Assembly: GCA_900539755.1 (NCBI GenBank)
Contig: UQDC01000001.1
Location: forward strand, 248,001 to 312,000
Reading direction: 5' to 3'
DNA from: an uncultured Alistipes sp.
GTDB lineage: Bacteria > Bacteroidota > Bacteroidia > Bacteroidales > Rikenellaceae
DNA: 64,000 nucleotides
Below the pieces are notes generated by a model. The model was not told the DNA's origin. It worked only from the letters and a program-made list of their open reading frames with translations, and did no database searches. The translations under genes and the position numbers were made by a program. Shown here piece after piece: positions 34,852 to 46,558 of this stretch (positions are counted from its first letter, which is position 1; every line of letters starts with the position of its first letter).

Positions 34852-36069
34852 TTAACGGTGAATAACTCCAGATCCAATCAATTCATCCCCATCGTACCAA
34901 GAGGCAAACTGTCCGGCAGTGACACCTCGCTGCGGTTTGTCGAAAACGATGTATCCTCCACGTTCAGTAACATATAATACTCCTCCCTGTAAGGGTTGGC
35001 GGTAACGGATACGCATCGAGAAGCGGGCCTGTTCGCCGGGCTTTAAAGCGCGGTCCGGGCGAATCCAGTGCATTTCTTCGGGCAGAATATATAATCCGCG
35101 ACGATAGAGTCCCGGATGGTGTTGTCCCATTCCCACGTAGAGAATATTGTTTTGTACATCGCTGGCGATTACAAAGAGCGGTTCGGCATATCCGCCCACA
35201 CCGAGTCCTTTGCGTTGTCCAATCGTGAAGAAATGGGCTCCATGGTGTGTCCCGACGGATCGTCCTGCCTCTGGTGTATAGTGATACGGTTCGGCCAATG
35301 CGTCCAACTGTTGTTGTGTAAATGGCCCATCGGCAAAGTTCTCTTTTTCAGGTGCTATTTCGTGTGAAGCGTTGAATCCAGACCATGTGTCAGGAATTTC
35401 GACGATTTCACCGTCCCGGGCCTTGAGTTGCTGCTGCAGAAAGACAGGCAGATCGACCTTGCCGACAAAACAGATTCCTTGTGAATCTTTTCGTTGAGCG
35501 GTAGCCAAATGCTGTTCGGCTGCAATACGGCGCACGTCGGGTTTCAACAGATGTCCGATCGGGAAGAGCGCACGCGACAGCTGTTCCTGCGTCAGTTGAC
35601 AAAGGAAGTAGCTTTGGTCCTTATTGGGATCACTACCGGCCAGCAGCCGATAGATAGGGCCATCCGGTGTTTCGATGGTCTCTTTGCGACAGTAGTGTCC
35701 AGTAGCAACATAGTCTGCGCCCAAATCGAGAGCAGCCTTGAGAAAGGCATCGAACTTGATCTCTCGGTTACAGAGCACGTCGGGGTTCGGGGTCCGTCCT
35801 CGGCCATATTCGGCAAACATATAATCCACGACACGCCGCCGGTACTCTTTGCTCAGGTCGATAAAATGAAAAGGAATGTCGAGTCGTTTGGCAGTCAGTT
35901 CGGCGAACATGTGGTCGTCATACCAAGGGCAATCACCCTCGAGTGTACCGGTGGTGTCGTGCCAGTTGCGCATGAAGAGTCCCACCACGTCGTAACCCTG
36001 CTCTTTAAGCAGATAGGCTGCCACGCTCGAATCCACACCTCCTGAGAGACCTACTACGACTCGTTTCAT
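34852..36069 (-). CDS. mnmA: tRNA-specific 2-thiouridylase MnmA
   Basis: Adds sulfur to U34 of tRNA-Lys, -Glu and -Gln. 405 residues. PP-loop SGGVDSSVAAYLL at residue 9, catalytic nucleophile cysteine in NPDVLCNREIKF, persulfide cysteine in DSQGICFVG, and the C-terminal barrel (HFFTIGQRKGLGVGG). It is about 40 residues longer than E. coli MnmA because of an insertion before GTHHGAHFFTIG that is rich in acidic and aromatic residues. Convergent with bioA. Confidence 0.96.
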   Translation of the reverse strand: MKRVVVGLSGGVDSSVAAYLLKEQGYDVVGLFMRNWHDTTGTLEGDCPWYDDHMFAELTAKRLDIPFHFIDLSKEYRRRVVDYMFAEYGRGRTPNPDVLCNREIKFDAFLKAALDLGADYVATGHYCRKETIETPDGPIYRLLAGSDPNKDQSYFLCQLTQEQLSRALFPIGHLLKPDVRRIAAEQHLATAQRKDSQGICFVGKVDLPVFLQQQLKARDGEIVEIPDTWSGFNASHEIAPEKENFADGPFTQQQLDALAEPYHYTPEAGRSVGTHHGAHFFTIGQRKGLGVGGYAEPLFVIASDVQNNILYVGMGQHHPGLYRRGLYILPEEMHWIRPDRALKPGEQARFSMRIRYRQPLQGGVLYVTERGGYIVFDKPQRGVTAGQFASWYDGDELIGSGVIHR

Positions 36070-36200
36070 TTTCTTTTATATGTTTTGTGAGTTTATGCAA
36101 TTCCGACAGTTTTCCCTCGGCCGCTGTTCCTTCATTGCGTCAGCACTTTGTTTTTGAGTGAGATGCTAATATGAAATGATGAAGGAGGATTTCATGTGTC

Positions 36201-36248
36201 AAAAAGGCTGAGTTGATCCGGCTCGATAAGAGAACGAATCAACTCAGC
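36201..36248 (-). terminator. terminator of the ROK kinase gene
   Basis: On the minus strand a stem of 11 base pairs (36238-36248 with 36207-36217), with a 20-base loop, followed by a CTTTTT run, starting 12 bases after the stop codon of the kinase gene. Confidence 0.75.
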
Positions 36249-36259
36249 ACCTTATATTG

Positions 36260-37150
36260 TTATTTGCAAAGAGCTGCAGCTCCGGCGATGATTGCAGTCG
36301 TAGTGTCTGCCATGGCTACAACCGGAATTTGAACGTTGTGCTCTTTGAAGTAGTTGCGAATTTGCGGGAAGAAGAACTCTTCGGCCCGTACCATACCGCC
36401 TCCGATGACCAGCGTATCGGCTTTGAAGTGTTGTACGAAGGGGAGCATGATCTCTGCAAAAGTATTGGCGAACTGGTCGAAAATGGCCTGTACCTCTGTG
36501 GTGTACTTATCGGCATGGTAGAAGTCGATCATTGGTTTCACGCCGGTAATGGGTACACCGGTAATTTGATGGAATTCCTCTTCGAACCAGCGTGTCGATA
36601 CGAAGTCTTCGGCAATACGTCCGCGGAAGGGGTAGTCCCACAACTCGCCTCCGATGGGTACACCTGGACCATAGGTGGCATAGCAGCCATCGACAATAAA
36701 GCTGGCGCCGAAACCGGTGCCGAGGGTTACGCCGATCAGGTGACGTGCCTTTTCACCTCCGAGACTCCAGGCTCCCATACCGAAGCCGGCCGCATCGTTG
36801 GTAAAACGGATGTTGCTGGGCTCGATACCGGTGATGCGATGCAATTCGGAACGGACGTTGATACCTTTGATCGAAGCGAATTTGTGCTCGGCCTGGGCAA
36901 TGCCACGGATAAAATCGAAGGGAGAGGGAATAGCGACACCCAATCCGGTGATGGCGCGTGCGCCAGCTTTCTGCATACATTCGCTTAAGGCGTTATCCCA
37001 AGCGGAGAGAATTTTTTGTGCCGATTCGCTTTCGGCGATTTTCACTTCGGTGTAGGTTTCAGCTACAGGAGTGCAGCTCTTGAGTTCCATAACCTGGCAG
37101 GCAATGTGTGATCCGCCTATATCGACGCCGATGGCATATTTTTCGTTCAT
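36260..37150 (-). CDS. ROK-family sugar kinase
   Basis: 296 residues from the ATG at 37150 (MNEKYAIGVDIGGSHIACQV). ATP-binding phosphate-1 motif GVDIGGSH, catalytic-base segment FTNDAAGFGMGAW, phosphate-2 GVTLGTGFGASFI and adenosine motif VIGGGMVRAEEFF. The zinc-binding motif of classical ROK proteins (CxCGxxGCxE after GHxxxxxx) is missing: that region reads PGVPIGGELWDYPFRGRIAED. No DNA-binding domain, so an enzyme and not a repressor; glucokinase or N-acylhexosamine kinase are the likely roles. Confidence 0.85.
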   Translation of the reverse strand: MNEKYAIGVDIGGSHIACQVMELKSCTPVAETYTEVKIAESESAQKILSAWDNALSECMQKAGARAITGLGVAIPSPFDFIRGIAQAEHKFASIKGINVRSELHRITGIEPSNIRFTNDAAGFGMGAWSLGGEKARHLIGVTLGTGFGASFIVDGCYATYGPGVPIGGELWDYPFRGRIAEDFVSTRWFEEEFHQITGVPITGVKPMIDFYHADKYTTEVQAIFDQFANTFAEIMLPFVQHFKADTLVIGGGMVRAEEFFFPQIRNYFKEHNVQIPVVAMADTTTAIIAGAAALCK

Positions 37151-37612
37151 AATGGTTGTTTTATAGTCGTTTTGGTTTTGTGCGAACACTTTATCGAGAG
37201 CCGATAATGAAAAGAGTTATCGGGAGTCCCGGTCACTCAATTCGCATCCAAAGATACGAAAAGTTATGGAAATGAAATCAGACGAAAGCGATAGGTGTAG
37301 GCAAAGGCGGAACGTTCAGCACAATGTGTGCATGGAGGAATGCAATAAACTGCTCACCGTAGATTTGCTGCAGCATTGAAGATCCTTTTGGAACTGTGTA
37401 AATGTATGTATGATAAGGTAATTAGGTTTCCTCTCGGTTTCATGCATAATCAATAAAAAATCCCCGCACAATTTGCTGTGCGGGGATTTGTTTTGGTGAG
37501 GTGATGAGAGATGATATCTGTCTGACAGTCGCAGCTGCTATTTATCCAATGGATGTTAGGATGATATATTTCTCTCTCCTCGGAAACGTATACGTATGGG
37601 CTACATATGCAA
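37151..37612. other. intergenic region between lon and the ROK kinase
   Basis: 462 bases containing the lon terminator (37458-37494) and the ROK gene promoter region. No gene is supported. Confidence 0.4.
37455..37494 (-). terminator. terminator after lon
   Basis: A 13-base-pair GC-rich stem (37458-37470 with 37477-37489), loop ATTTGC. On the minus strand it is followed by a TTTTTT run, so it ends lon transcription; the plus strand also has a weak T run. Confidence 0.82.
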
Positions 37613-40045
<2,433 letters not shown>

Positions 40046-40071
40046 TGTTGTTTTCTCCTTGATAAATCTTA

Positions 40072-40079
40072 CAAATGTA
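40072..40079 (-). promoter_or_regulatory. possible -7 element for lon
   Basis: Minus-strand TACATTTG, a match to TAnnTTTG, 27 bases upstream of the lon ATG. No clear -33 box was found. Confidence 0.45.
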
Positions 40080-40471
40080 GTGATTTTTACGTAAATCGCC
40101 GTAATGGAGGCGGTTTCAGTATGGTTGTGAGGGCCAAAGTTGGTTGTTAGATCGTTTGGACGTAAAAAGATAAACGGAATAGGGACTGCCGTTTTGTCGT
40201 TTTTAATAAAAGTGCTTTTTCTACTCTGTCATTCTGGCAGATGTGTGGCTGTCAGTAGAGCGGCTTTGAAACGATCTGATGATCCTTGTTGCGGTTGGTG
40301 CAGGTAGGACTGTTCTGGAAACGATTGACCTGACGTTGTTGTTTGAATTGTTGTTTTTGCTGGCAAATATTTGTATGTTAAGTGTTTGTGGGTTGACGTT
40401 CGAATCTTTTCTCTGCAGGATTGTTTCGTCTAAAAAATAAACGTGCTGGGCGTTTTATTATTGTAAAACAC

Positions 40472-40479
40472 TATCTTTG
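40472..40479 (+). promoter_or_regulatory. -7 element of the valS promoter
   Basis: TATCTTTG, an exact match to the commonest form of the Bacteroidetes -7 box, about 150 bases before valS. A TTTT tract near 40453 may be the -33 region. Confidence 0.55.
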
Positions 40480-40628
40480 CAAATTGGATGCAAAACTTTG
40501 TTTTTCTCGGTTTTGGCAGATAGTGACTTGATCGGGTCTATTGAATGTCAGCATTAGGGAAGTGATGGAGGTGAGTTTTGCAATCGCTTGATCAGAAGAG
40601 AAATAATAACTGTAAATAGAGAAATATT

Positions 40629-43256
40629 ATGGAAATTGCGGCCAAATATGCCCCGCAGCAGATTGAAAAGAAGTGGTATGATTACTGGGTAGAGCATGGA
40701 TTTTTCCATTCAGTTCCAGATGAACGGGAACCCTATACCGTTGTCATCCCCCCTCCCAATGTGACGGGAGTGCTGCACATGGGGCACATGCTTAACGAGA
40801 CGATTCAGGATGTATTGGTGCGTCGTGCGCGGATGCAGGGTAAAAATGCCTGCTGGGTGCCGGGTACGGACCATGCGTCGATTGCAACTGAGGCCAAGGT
40901 GGTCGATAAGTTGAAGTCAGAGGGTATTGACAAGAATTCGTTGACTCGTGAGGAGTTTCTCAAACATGCTTGGGAGTGGAAAGAGAAACATGGTGGCATT
41001 ATTCTCAGTCAGTTGCGTCGTTTGGGAGCGTCGTGCGATTGGGAACGGACCAAATTTACGATGGACCCCGAGATGACCCGCAGCGTCATCAAGGTGTTTG
41101 TCGATTTGTATAATAAAGGCAAGATCTATCGCGGGGTACGTATGGTAAACTGGGACCCTGCAGCGCTTACCGCCCTGTCGGATGAGGAGGTGATCCACCG
41201 TGAGTCGCAGGGTAAGCTTTATTACCTGCGTTATCATATCGAAGGTTCGGAAGAGTATCTGGTAGTAGCCACGACTCGTCCCGAGACCATTTTGGGTGAT
41301 ACGGCACTTTGTGTCAATCCGAATGATCCCCGTTATCAGCATCTTGCCAAAGATGCTCGGGTAATTGTACCGTTGGTTGGTCGGTCGATTCCGGTCATTC
41401 GGGATGAATATGTCGATATTGAATTCGGTACCGGAGCCTTGAAGGTAACGCCTGCACACGATGTAAACGACTACATGCTTGGTGAAAAATACCATCTCGA
41501 GACGATTGATATCTTCAATGATAACGGTACGCTTAATGAGCATGGAGGTCAGTATGCAGGTATGGATCGTTTCGATGTGCGCAAGCAGATCGAATTGGAC
41601 CTGGATGCGGCAGGTTTGCTTGAGAAGGTTGAGCCTTATACCAACCAGGTGGGTTATTCTGAACGTACCAATGTGCCGATCGAGCCTAAACTCTCGATGC
41701 AGTGGTTCCTCAAGATGGAGGAGTTGGCTCAACCGGCTTTGAAAGCGGTGATGGAGGATGCGATCCGTCTGGTTCCGGCGAAATTCAAAAATACCTACCG
41801 TTACTGGATGGAGAATGTCAAGGATTGGTGTATCTCTCGTCAGTTGTGGTGGGGGCAGCAGATTCCGGCCTACTATCTGCCTCAGGGGGGCTATGTGGTA
41901 GCTGAAACAGCCGAAGAGGCTTTGGAGTTGGCACGTAAGAAGACGGGTGATGCCTCATTGCAGTTGTCGGATTTGCGTCAGGATCCTGATGTGTTGGATA
42001 CCTGGTTCTCATCGTGGCTGTGGCCGATTTCGGTTTTTGACGGCATTAACCATCCCGACAATAAGGAGATCAACTATTACTATCCGACCAACGATTTGGT
42101 GACAGCTCCGGATATTCTCTTCTTCTGGGTTGCCCGTATGATTATCGCCGGTTATGAATATCGGGGCGAAAAACCGTTCCGCAACGTCTATCTGACCGGT
42201 ATTGTGCGCGACAAATTGCGTCGTAAGATGAGTAAATCGTTGGGTAATTCACCCGACCCGATTGTGTTGATTGATAAGTTCGGTGCGGACGGTGTACGTG
42301 TGGCGATGTTGCTCTGTTCGGCAGCAGGTAGTGACTTGTTGTTCGACGAGTCGCTTTGCGAGCAGGGACGTAATTTCGGCAATAAGATTTGGAATGCCTA
42401 TCGTTTGGTACAGGGTTGGCAGGTTGACGATCAGCTGACTCAGAGCGAGGGCAACCAATTGGCTGTAGAGTGGTTCGAGGCTATGTTGAACCGTACGTTG
42501 ACTGCGATTGAGACTGATTTCGAGGCTTATCGTATTTCTGAGGCTTTGATGCAGATCTATAAACTGTTCTGGGATGAGTTCTCAGGATGGTATTTGGAGA
42601 TGGTTAAACCGGCTTATGGTCAGCCTATTGATTGCAAGACCATGGATGCAACGCTCGACTTTTTCGATCGCTTGTTACGTATCCTGCATCCTTTCATGCC
42701 GTTCTTGACTGAGGAGTTGTGGCAGAATATTGCACCTCGCCAGGAGGGAGAAAGTTTGATGATGAGCCATCTGCCGGAGATTAAAGCTTATAACGAAAAG
42801 ACGCTTGCTGAGATCGAACTGTTGAAAGAGGTGATCTCGGGTGTGCGCAACGTGCGTAAAGAGCGTGCTATTCCGAATAAGGAGACATTGGAATTGTGTG
42901 TCATTGCGGATGAAAACTATCCGGCACGTTTTGCTGCGTTGTTGACGAAGATGGCGAATTTGTCGGAGGTTAAGCATGTAACTGACAAACTTTCCGATGC
43001 TGCGGCATTCTTGGTTAAGACGACTCAATATTTCGTTCCGTTGGCTGACAAGATCAATGTGGCAGAGGAGTTGCCGAAATTGGAGGCTGATTTGGAGTAT
43101 TTGGAAGGTTTCTTGGCTTCGGTAATGAAGAAGTTGTCGAATGAACGTTTCGTGCAGAATGCACCTGAGAAGGTGGTTGCAAATGAGCGGGCCAAACAGG
43201 CAGATGCCGAGGCGAAGATTGCAGCTCTGCGTGAACGGATCGCTGCATTGAAGTAA
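40629..43256 (+). CDS. valS: valyl-tRNA synthetase
   Basis: Class I synthetase charging tRNA-Val. 875 residues. HIGH-type motif PPPNVTGVLHMGHMLNETIQD near residue 45 and KMSKS loop in RRKMSKSLGNSPDP near residue 535; the CP1 editing domain contains VVATTRPETILGDTALCVNP. The last 65 residues form the coiled coil that clamps the tRNA. Own promoter and terminator. Confidence 0.97.
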   Translation: MEIAAKYAPQQIEKKWYDYWVEHGFFHSVPDEREPYTVVIPPPNVTGVLHMGHMLNETIQDVLVRRARMQGKNACWVPGTDHASIATEAKVVDKLKSEGIDKNSLTREEFLKHAWEWKEKHGGIILSQLRRLGASCDWERTKFTMDPEMTRSVIKVFVDLYNKGKIYRGVRMVNWDPAALTALSDEEVIHRESQGKLYYLRYHIEGSEEYLVVATTRPETILGDTALCVNPNDPRYQHLAKDARVIVPLVGRSIPVIRDEYVDIEFGTGALKVTPAHDVNDYMLGEKYHLETIDIFNDNGTLNEHGGQYAGMDRFDVRKQIELDLDAAGLLEKVEPYTNQVGYSERTNVPIEPKLSMQWFLKMEELAQPALKAVMEDAIRLVPAKFKNTYRYWMENVKDWCISRQLWWGQQIPAYYLPQGGYVVAETAEEALELARKKTGDASLQLSDLRQDPDVLDTWFSSWLWPISVFDGINHPDNKEINYYYPTNDLVTAPDILFFWVARMIIAGYEYRGEKPFRNVYLTGIVRDKLRRKMSKSLGNSPDPIVLIDKFGADGVRVAMLLCSAAGSDLLFDESLCEQGRNFGNKIWNAYRLVQGWQVDDQLTQSEGNQLAVEWFEAMLNRTLTAIETDFEAYRISEALMQIYKLFWDEFSGWYLEMVKPAYGQPIDCKTMDATLDFFDRLLRILHPFMPFLTEELWQNIAPRQEGESLMMSHLPEIKAYNEKTLAEIELLKEVISGVRNVRKERAIPNKETLELCVIADENYPARFAALLTKMANLSEVKHVTDKLSDAAAFLVKTTQYFVPLADKINVAEELPKLEADLEYLEGFLASVMKKLSNERFVQNAPEKVVANERAKQADAEAKIAALRERIAALK

Positions 43257-43348
43257 TGTAAAGATGCGAAAACGATAGTTCTGATTGGATTGTCTTTTGT
43301 GAGGGAAAGAAATTGATTATTGGAACTAACCGTATGTATTATACGATT

Positions 43349-43384
43349 ACAGGGAGGATTCTAATTGAATTCTCCCTGTTTTTT
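43349..43384 (+). terminator. terminator after valS
   Basis: ACAGGGAG (43349-43356) pairs with CTCCCTGT (43372-43379), with an inner ATTC/GAAT extension, followed by TTTTTT. Confidence 0.8.
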
Positions 43385-43491
43385 ATATGGTGTTATTGTG
43401 AAAGGGTATGGGTAGTCGAGTTAGGTGTGTAAAAACGAAATTGCAGGGTGTGATATGTCTTTGTTCTGTGGGCTGAAATTTGAATGTTGCT

Positions 43492-45156
43492 TTAATGTTT
43501 TCCGGAGCGAAAACTAACCGCTTGAATGGTACGTTTGGATCGGTCGAATTCGGTCTCAATGATTCCGGTCAGTGCATCCGGGGCATCGTGATGGCGGTTG
43601 GCCCGATAGAGCCGTCGGTAACAGAGTAGATCATGGGCCAGTTCTGGCCAACGCTCTTCCCATCCTTGTGGCCAACGGATGAGCCGGAGTACGGTGGCGG
43701 AGTTGGAGAGGATTCGGGCCTCTTTGTTTCGGGATTGGTGAATCCAGTTGATCTTGATTTCTGGAACCAGTCGATTCACTGCGCGGGCGAATCCACGTCC
43801 TCCGTTGTTGCTTTCGATAGTTGCTTCCCGGATATCGGAGTTTTTGAGCATCTCGGCTACTAAGGATTCTGTTACTTCCATAGGTTCTTGTGTGTAAAGC
43901 GTGTCGAGTATATAGATTAGCCCTTCTTGGTCCACGGCGTAACAGAATGAGCAGAGAAAGTCGTCACCCATATCGGCGGTATCGGTGTAGTTTCCCCGTT
44001 TGATAATCCGATCGGGGAGTGTGTCATAGGTGGTGAATGCATCGCCGTAGAGAAGCCCTGCTTTGGAGACAGGATGTCCCTGGTAGAGCGCTTCGAAAAG
44101 GTTGCGATCGAGTTTGCGTCTGGTTTCGAGTAGTGAGATGGAGTGGCGTTCGGGCCAAAGTGCTTCGCCTTCGTGTCGTGGGTCGATTAGGGTTGATGGG
44201 CTGGTTTTGATCGCTTCAAAGTTAAGTCGAAGCCAACCTTCAGAGAGGGGCTTGGAAAATTGAGCAGGATCCACCAGTTCGATTATTTTTTCGTGAGCTG
44301 CCAACCTTCCGACCAGATCCTCTTCGTGCCAGCGGGTGCCGACCAACAGCTCTTGAGAGTTGTTGTGCAGGCGTGTTCGGGCTACGGCGTTGTACCACTC
44401 CCAGGTGTTGTCACGGATAATGGGAGAGTTTGCCTCCATGGCGTCTTTGAATAGGTCGTCCAAAATCAACAGATCGACGCTATTTCCTGTGAGAGAACCC
44501 TCTCGTCCAACTGCTAAGAGACTGCCAGCGGAGAGGGCAAGTTCAAATGCTTCAGCAGTTCGGATGGGGTTGTTGTTGATGGAGGTTTTGCTGGTGCTGT
44601 TGTGAGGGGGACTCATCTCATTACGACCTCCTTTGGGGGCTTTGAGCTGGGTTTCAGGGAAGAGCGTGTGGTAGGGGTCGCTATCGATTAGTTGTTGAAT
44701 GCGGCGGTTAAAACGGGTTGCGAGTCGAAAACTGTAGGAGGCGATGGCAATATGAGTGTAGGGGCGAATTCCCAGTACAAAAGCGGGCAGCAAAATGGAT
44801 GATCCGAGAGACTTGCCGTGTTGGGGAGGTACGGAAACGATCAAACGTTTGATAACACCTTTTGCGAAGGCTTCCAATGCCCGATAGTAGGTGAGATGAA
44901 AAGGCGTCGGGCAAAATTCGGGAAGGCAATATTGAGCGAATGAGGTAAAATTTCGTCGGGCTTGTTCGCGGAGTATGGATGACCGGGTGATTGTGATTGG
45001 TGGTTTTTGGGGAATTGTAAGCGGCGAAAGCTGTTGGGATTGAGTTGTGGGGTTTACAGTTGTCTTTGCTGGAGATGTGCTGGTTGTGATGGATGAGGGA
45101 GAGTTCGGGGATGGCTGGGTGTTGTTGGTTTTTGGTGTGTGATTTTTCGAGCTCAT
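43492..45156 (-). CDS. phage-type terminase large subunit
   Basis: Packaging motor ATPase and nuclease of tailed phages. 554 residues. Walker A PPQHGKSLGSS at about 110-120, Walker B VDLLILDD at 228-235, coupling motif LLVGTRWHEED at 270-280, and an RNase H-like nuclease domain beginning with acidic residues around 392-399 (TDTADMGDDF) and ending with HHDAPDALTGI near 530. All motor and nuclease motifs appear intact, so this is not an obvious pseudogene. The first 60 residues are Ser/Thr/Pro/Asn-rich and may be extra or mis-started. No portal, capsid or tail genes follow; valS is the next gene downstream. Confidence 0.9.
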   Translation of the reverse strand: MSSKNHTPKTNNTQPSPNSPSSITTSTSPAKTTVNPTTQSQQLSPLTIPQKPPITITRSSILREQARRNFTSFAQYCLPEFCPTPFHLTYYRALEAFAKGVIKRLIVSVPPQHGKSLGSSILLPAFVLGIRPYTHIAIASYSFRLATRFNRRIQQLIDSDPYHTLFPETQLKAPKGGRNEMSPPHNSTSKTSINNNPIRTAEAFELALSAGSLLAVGREGSLTGNSVDLLILDDLFKDAMEANSPIIRDNTWEWYNAVARTRLHNNSQELLVGTRWHEEDLVGRLAAHEKIIELVDPAQFSKPLSEGWLRLNFEAIKTSPSTLIDPRHEGEALWPERHSISLLETRRKLDRNLFEALYQGHPVSKAGLLYGDAFTTYDTLPDRIIKRGNYTDTADMGDDFLCSFCYAVDQEGLIYILDTLYTQEPMEVTESLVAEMLKNSDIREATIESNNGGRGFARAVNRLVPEIKINWIHQSRNKEARILSNSATVLRLIRWPQGWEERWPELAHDLLCYRRLYRANRHHDAPDALTGIIETEFDRSKRTIQAVSFRSGKH

Positions 45157-46498
45157 GATGGGTTTGGGAGCGAGGTTTTATTGCTGTGGCGTTGTGATGG
45201 AACAGCAGAAGGTGTGGGGAGAGATTCGGTTTGTGTGGTTTGCCGATGTCCTGTTGTGAAGTGCTGATGGTGCAGTTCTTTGAAGGAGAGGTAAAGGTTA
45301 AATCGCGATGGGAAAATGAGGAGATAAAATGCTTCTTTTCAAAAGAATTTTTGTGTCTGTATGTTGACGGCTTAAAAGGGCCGTAAATAGGATTTATATT
45401 ACAATTTTGGGCTGTGTGATCGTTGTAATTTGGATCTGTCACATTGTTTGTTAACTCTTCTTGTGGGTATGAATTCGAAGAGACTCGGTGACAAGAGAGT
45501 TTGTTTTCTCGCGGATCTGTAGGTGATTCAGTTGCCAGACGGTTATCGGTAGATTCTTCGAAGACGGGTTTGGACAGGTTGTGATCTTTGGATAGGTTGG
45601 TTGCTTCGGAGTCGCCAATACATGGTGAAGAATGGGCGATTGATGCAATGAATTTGTTATTTTCATGACTTTCCTTTTCATTCCTTTTCTTGTCATTGGG
45701 CCATTCCGGTAAACGGGATAGCTCTTCTAAAGCGGCGTCAGAGAGGGTTGAAAGGTCGATAGGTCTCTCTTCGTTTTGTTTTGGATCGTTCTGGTGGAAT
45801 GGATTGTTGTCGATAGTGTTGTTTTCAATGCCAGTTGTACAGTTGCTTTTGATTGATGAAGTGGCTCGTTTGGTGGCGGTTGTTTTGATTTGCCAACGTT
45901 CCGGAGCCAGATTTGCCAATGTGAAGAGGATGGCGTCCAGATTAGGTGCTACTGTTTTTCGGGTGACAATTTCTGATTTTAGTCGTCGTTCGTTGTCTGG
46001 TCCCGGTTCGTATGTGCGTTTGACCTCTTGCATGGTGAACCCTTTGACACATTTGGCCAATCCCTGAAGTGCCCTTTTTTCGAGCAATAATTGTTGCTCA
46101 AGCACCTTGTTGTCTAGCATTGTCGTGTCGTTGTGGTCCTGGAAAAATTCGTCAGAGAGCTCAGATGATATGCCGGCAGATGCAGGTGTGTGATCTTTCT
46201 CTTTTGATTTGGAGCTGTGTGTATAAGGAGTGCTGACAGAGATGGTAGGGGAGAGGTCAGGGGTGTTGTTTATGAATTCGGAGGTATTACCATCCTGCAG
46301 GTTCTCTCCGTCTGTTAGGGTGTTTATGGCTTTGCTATTATGAGATTCTATATTCAAAATGCCGGTTGAGTTTTCGGATGTGATTTTATGCTGCGTTGGG
46401 GAAATGGTTAGAGTTGTTTGTGTTTGCCCAGATGTTGATGAAAATGCTTGAGTTGGATGAGGCGATGGATCGGATGTGGGTGTGATGTTTTGTGACAT
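44708..46498 (-). CDS. small-terminase-like protein within a low-complexity frame
   Basis: The convincing part is residues about 137-205, which includes KRALQGLAKCVKGFTMQEVK and APNLDAILFTLANLAPERWQ; this matches the C-terminal half of phage small terminase subunits that pair a charged strand with a closing RPxxWR-like helix. IDLSTLSDAALEELSRLPEW at 247-266 also looks like a TerS ending. The rest is Ser/Thr/Asn/His-rich, and residues after about 447 overlap terL in another frame by 449 bases. The minus strand here is A/C-rich, where stop codons are rare, so the long frame may overstate the true gene. The usual N-terminal helix-turn-helix is not visible. Confidence 0.5.
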   Translation of the reverse strand: MSQNITPTSDPSPHPTQAFSSTSGQTQTTLTISPTQHKITSENSTGILNIESHNSKAINTLTDGENLQDGNTSEFINNTPDLSPTISVSTPYTHSSKSKEKDHTPASAGISSELSDEFFQDHNDTTMLDNKVLEQQLLLEKRALQGLAKCVKGFTMQEVKRTYEPGPDNERRLKSEIVTRKTVAPNLDAILFTLANLAPERWQIKTTATKRATSSIKSNCTTGIENNTIDNNPFHQNDPKQNEERPIDLSTLSDAALEELSRLPEWPNDKKRNEKESHENNKFIASIAHSSPCIGDSEATNLSKDHNLSKPVFEESTDNRLATESPTDPRENKLSCHRVSSNSYPQEELTNNVTDPNYNDHTAQNCNINPIYGPFKPSTYRHKNSFEKKHFISSFSHRDLTFTSPSKNCTISTSQQDIGKPHKPNLSPHLLLFHHNATAIKPRSQTHHELEKSHTKNQQHPAIPELSLIHHNQHISSKDNCKPHNSIPTAFAAYNSPKTTNHNHPVIHTPRTSPTKFYLIRSILPSRILPDAFSSHLLSGIGSLRKRCYQTFDRFRTSPTRQVSRIIHFAARFCTGNSPLHSYCHRLLQFSTRNPF

Positions 46499-46558
46499 AG
46501 GGTAGCAATAATTTGCGGGTATTAGGTGAGGAGAGGTTGGTGTGAGGGGGTGTTTTGC

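Larger units (their letters stand above)
40046..40628. other. divergent region between lon and valS
   Basis: 583 bases. It holds promoter elements for both genes (40072-40079 minus, 40472-40479 plus) and a leader of about 140 bases for valS. I see no gene, and no T-box or other known riboswitch. Confidence 0.45.

Noticed and set aside
40480..40628. T-box riboswitch before valS
   Set aside because: No T-box sequence and no antiterminator/terminator pair; T-box control is not usual in Bacteroidetes.
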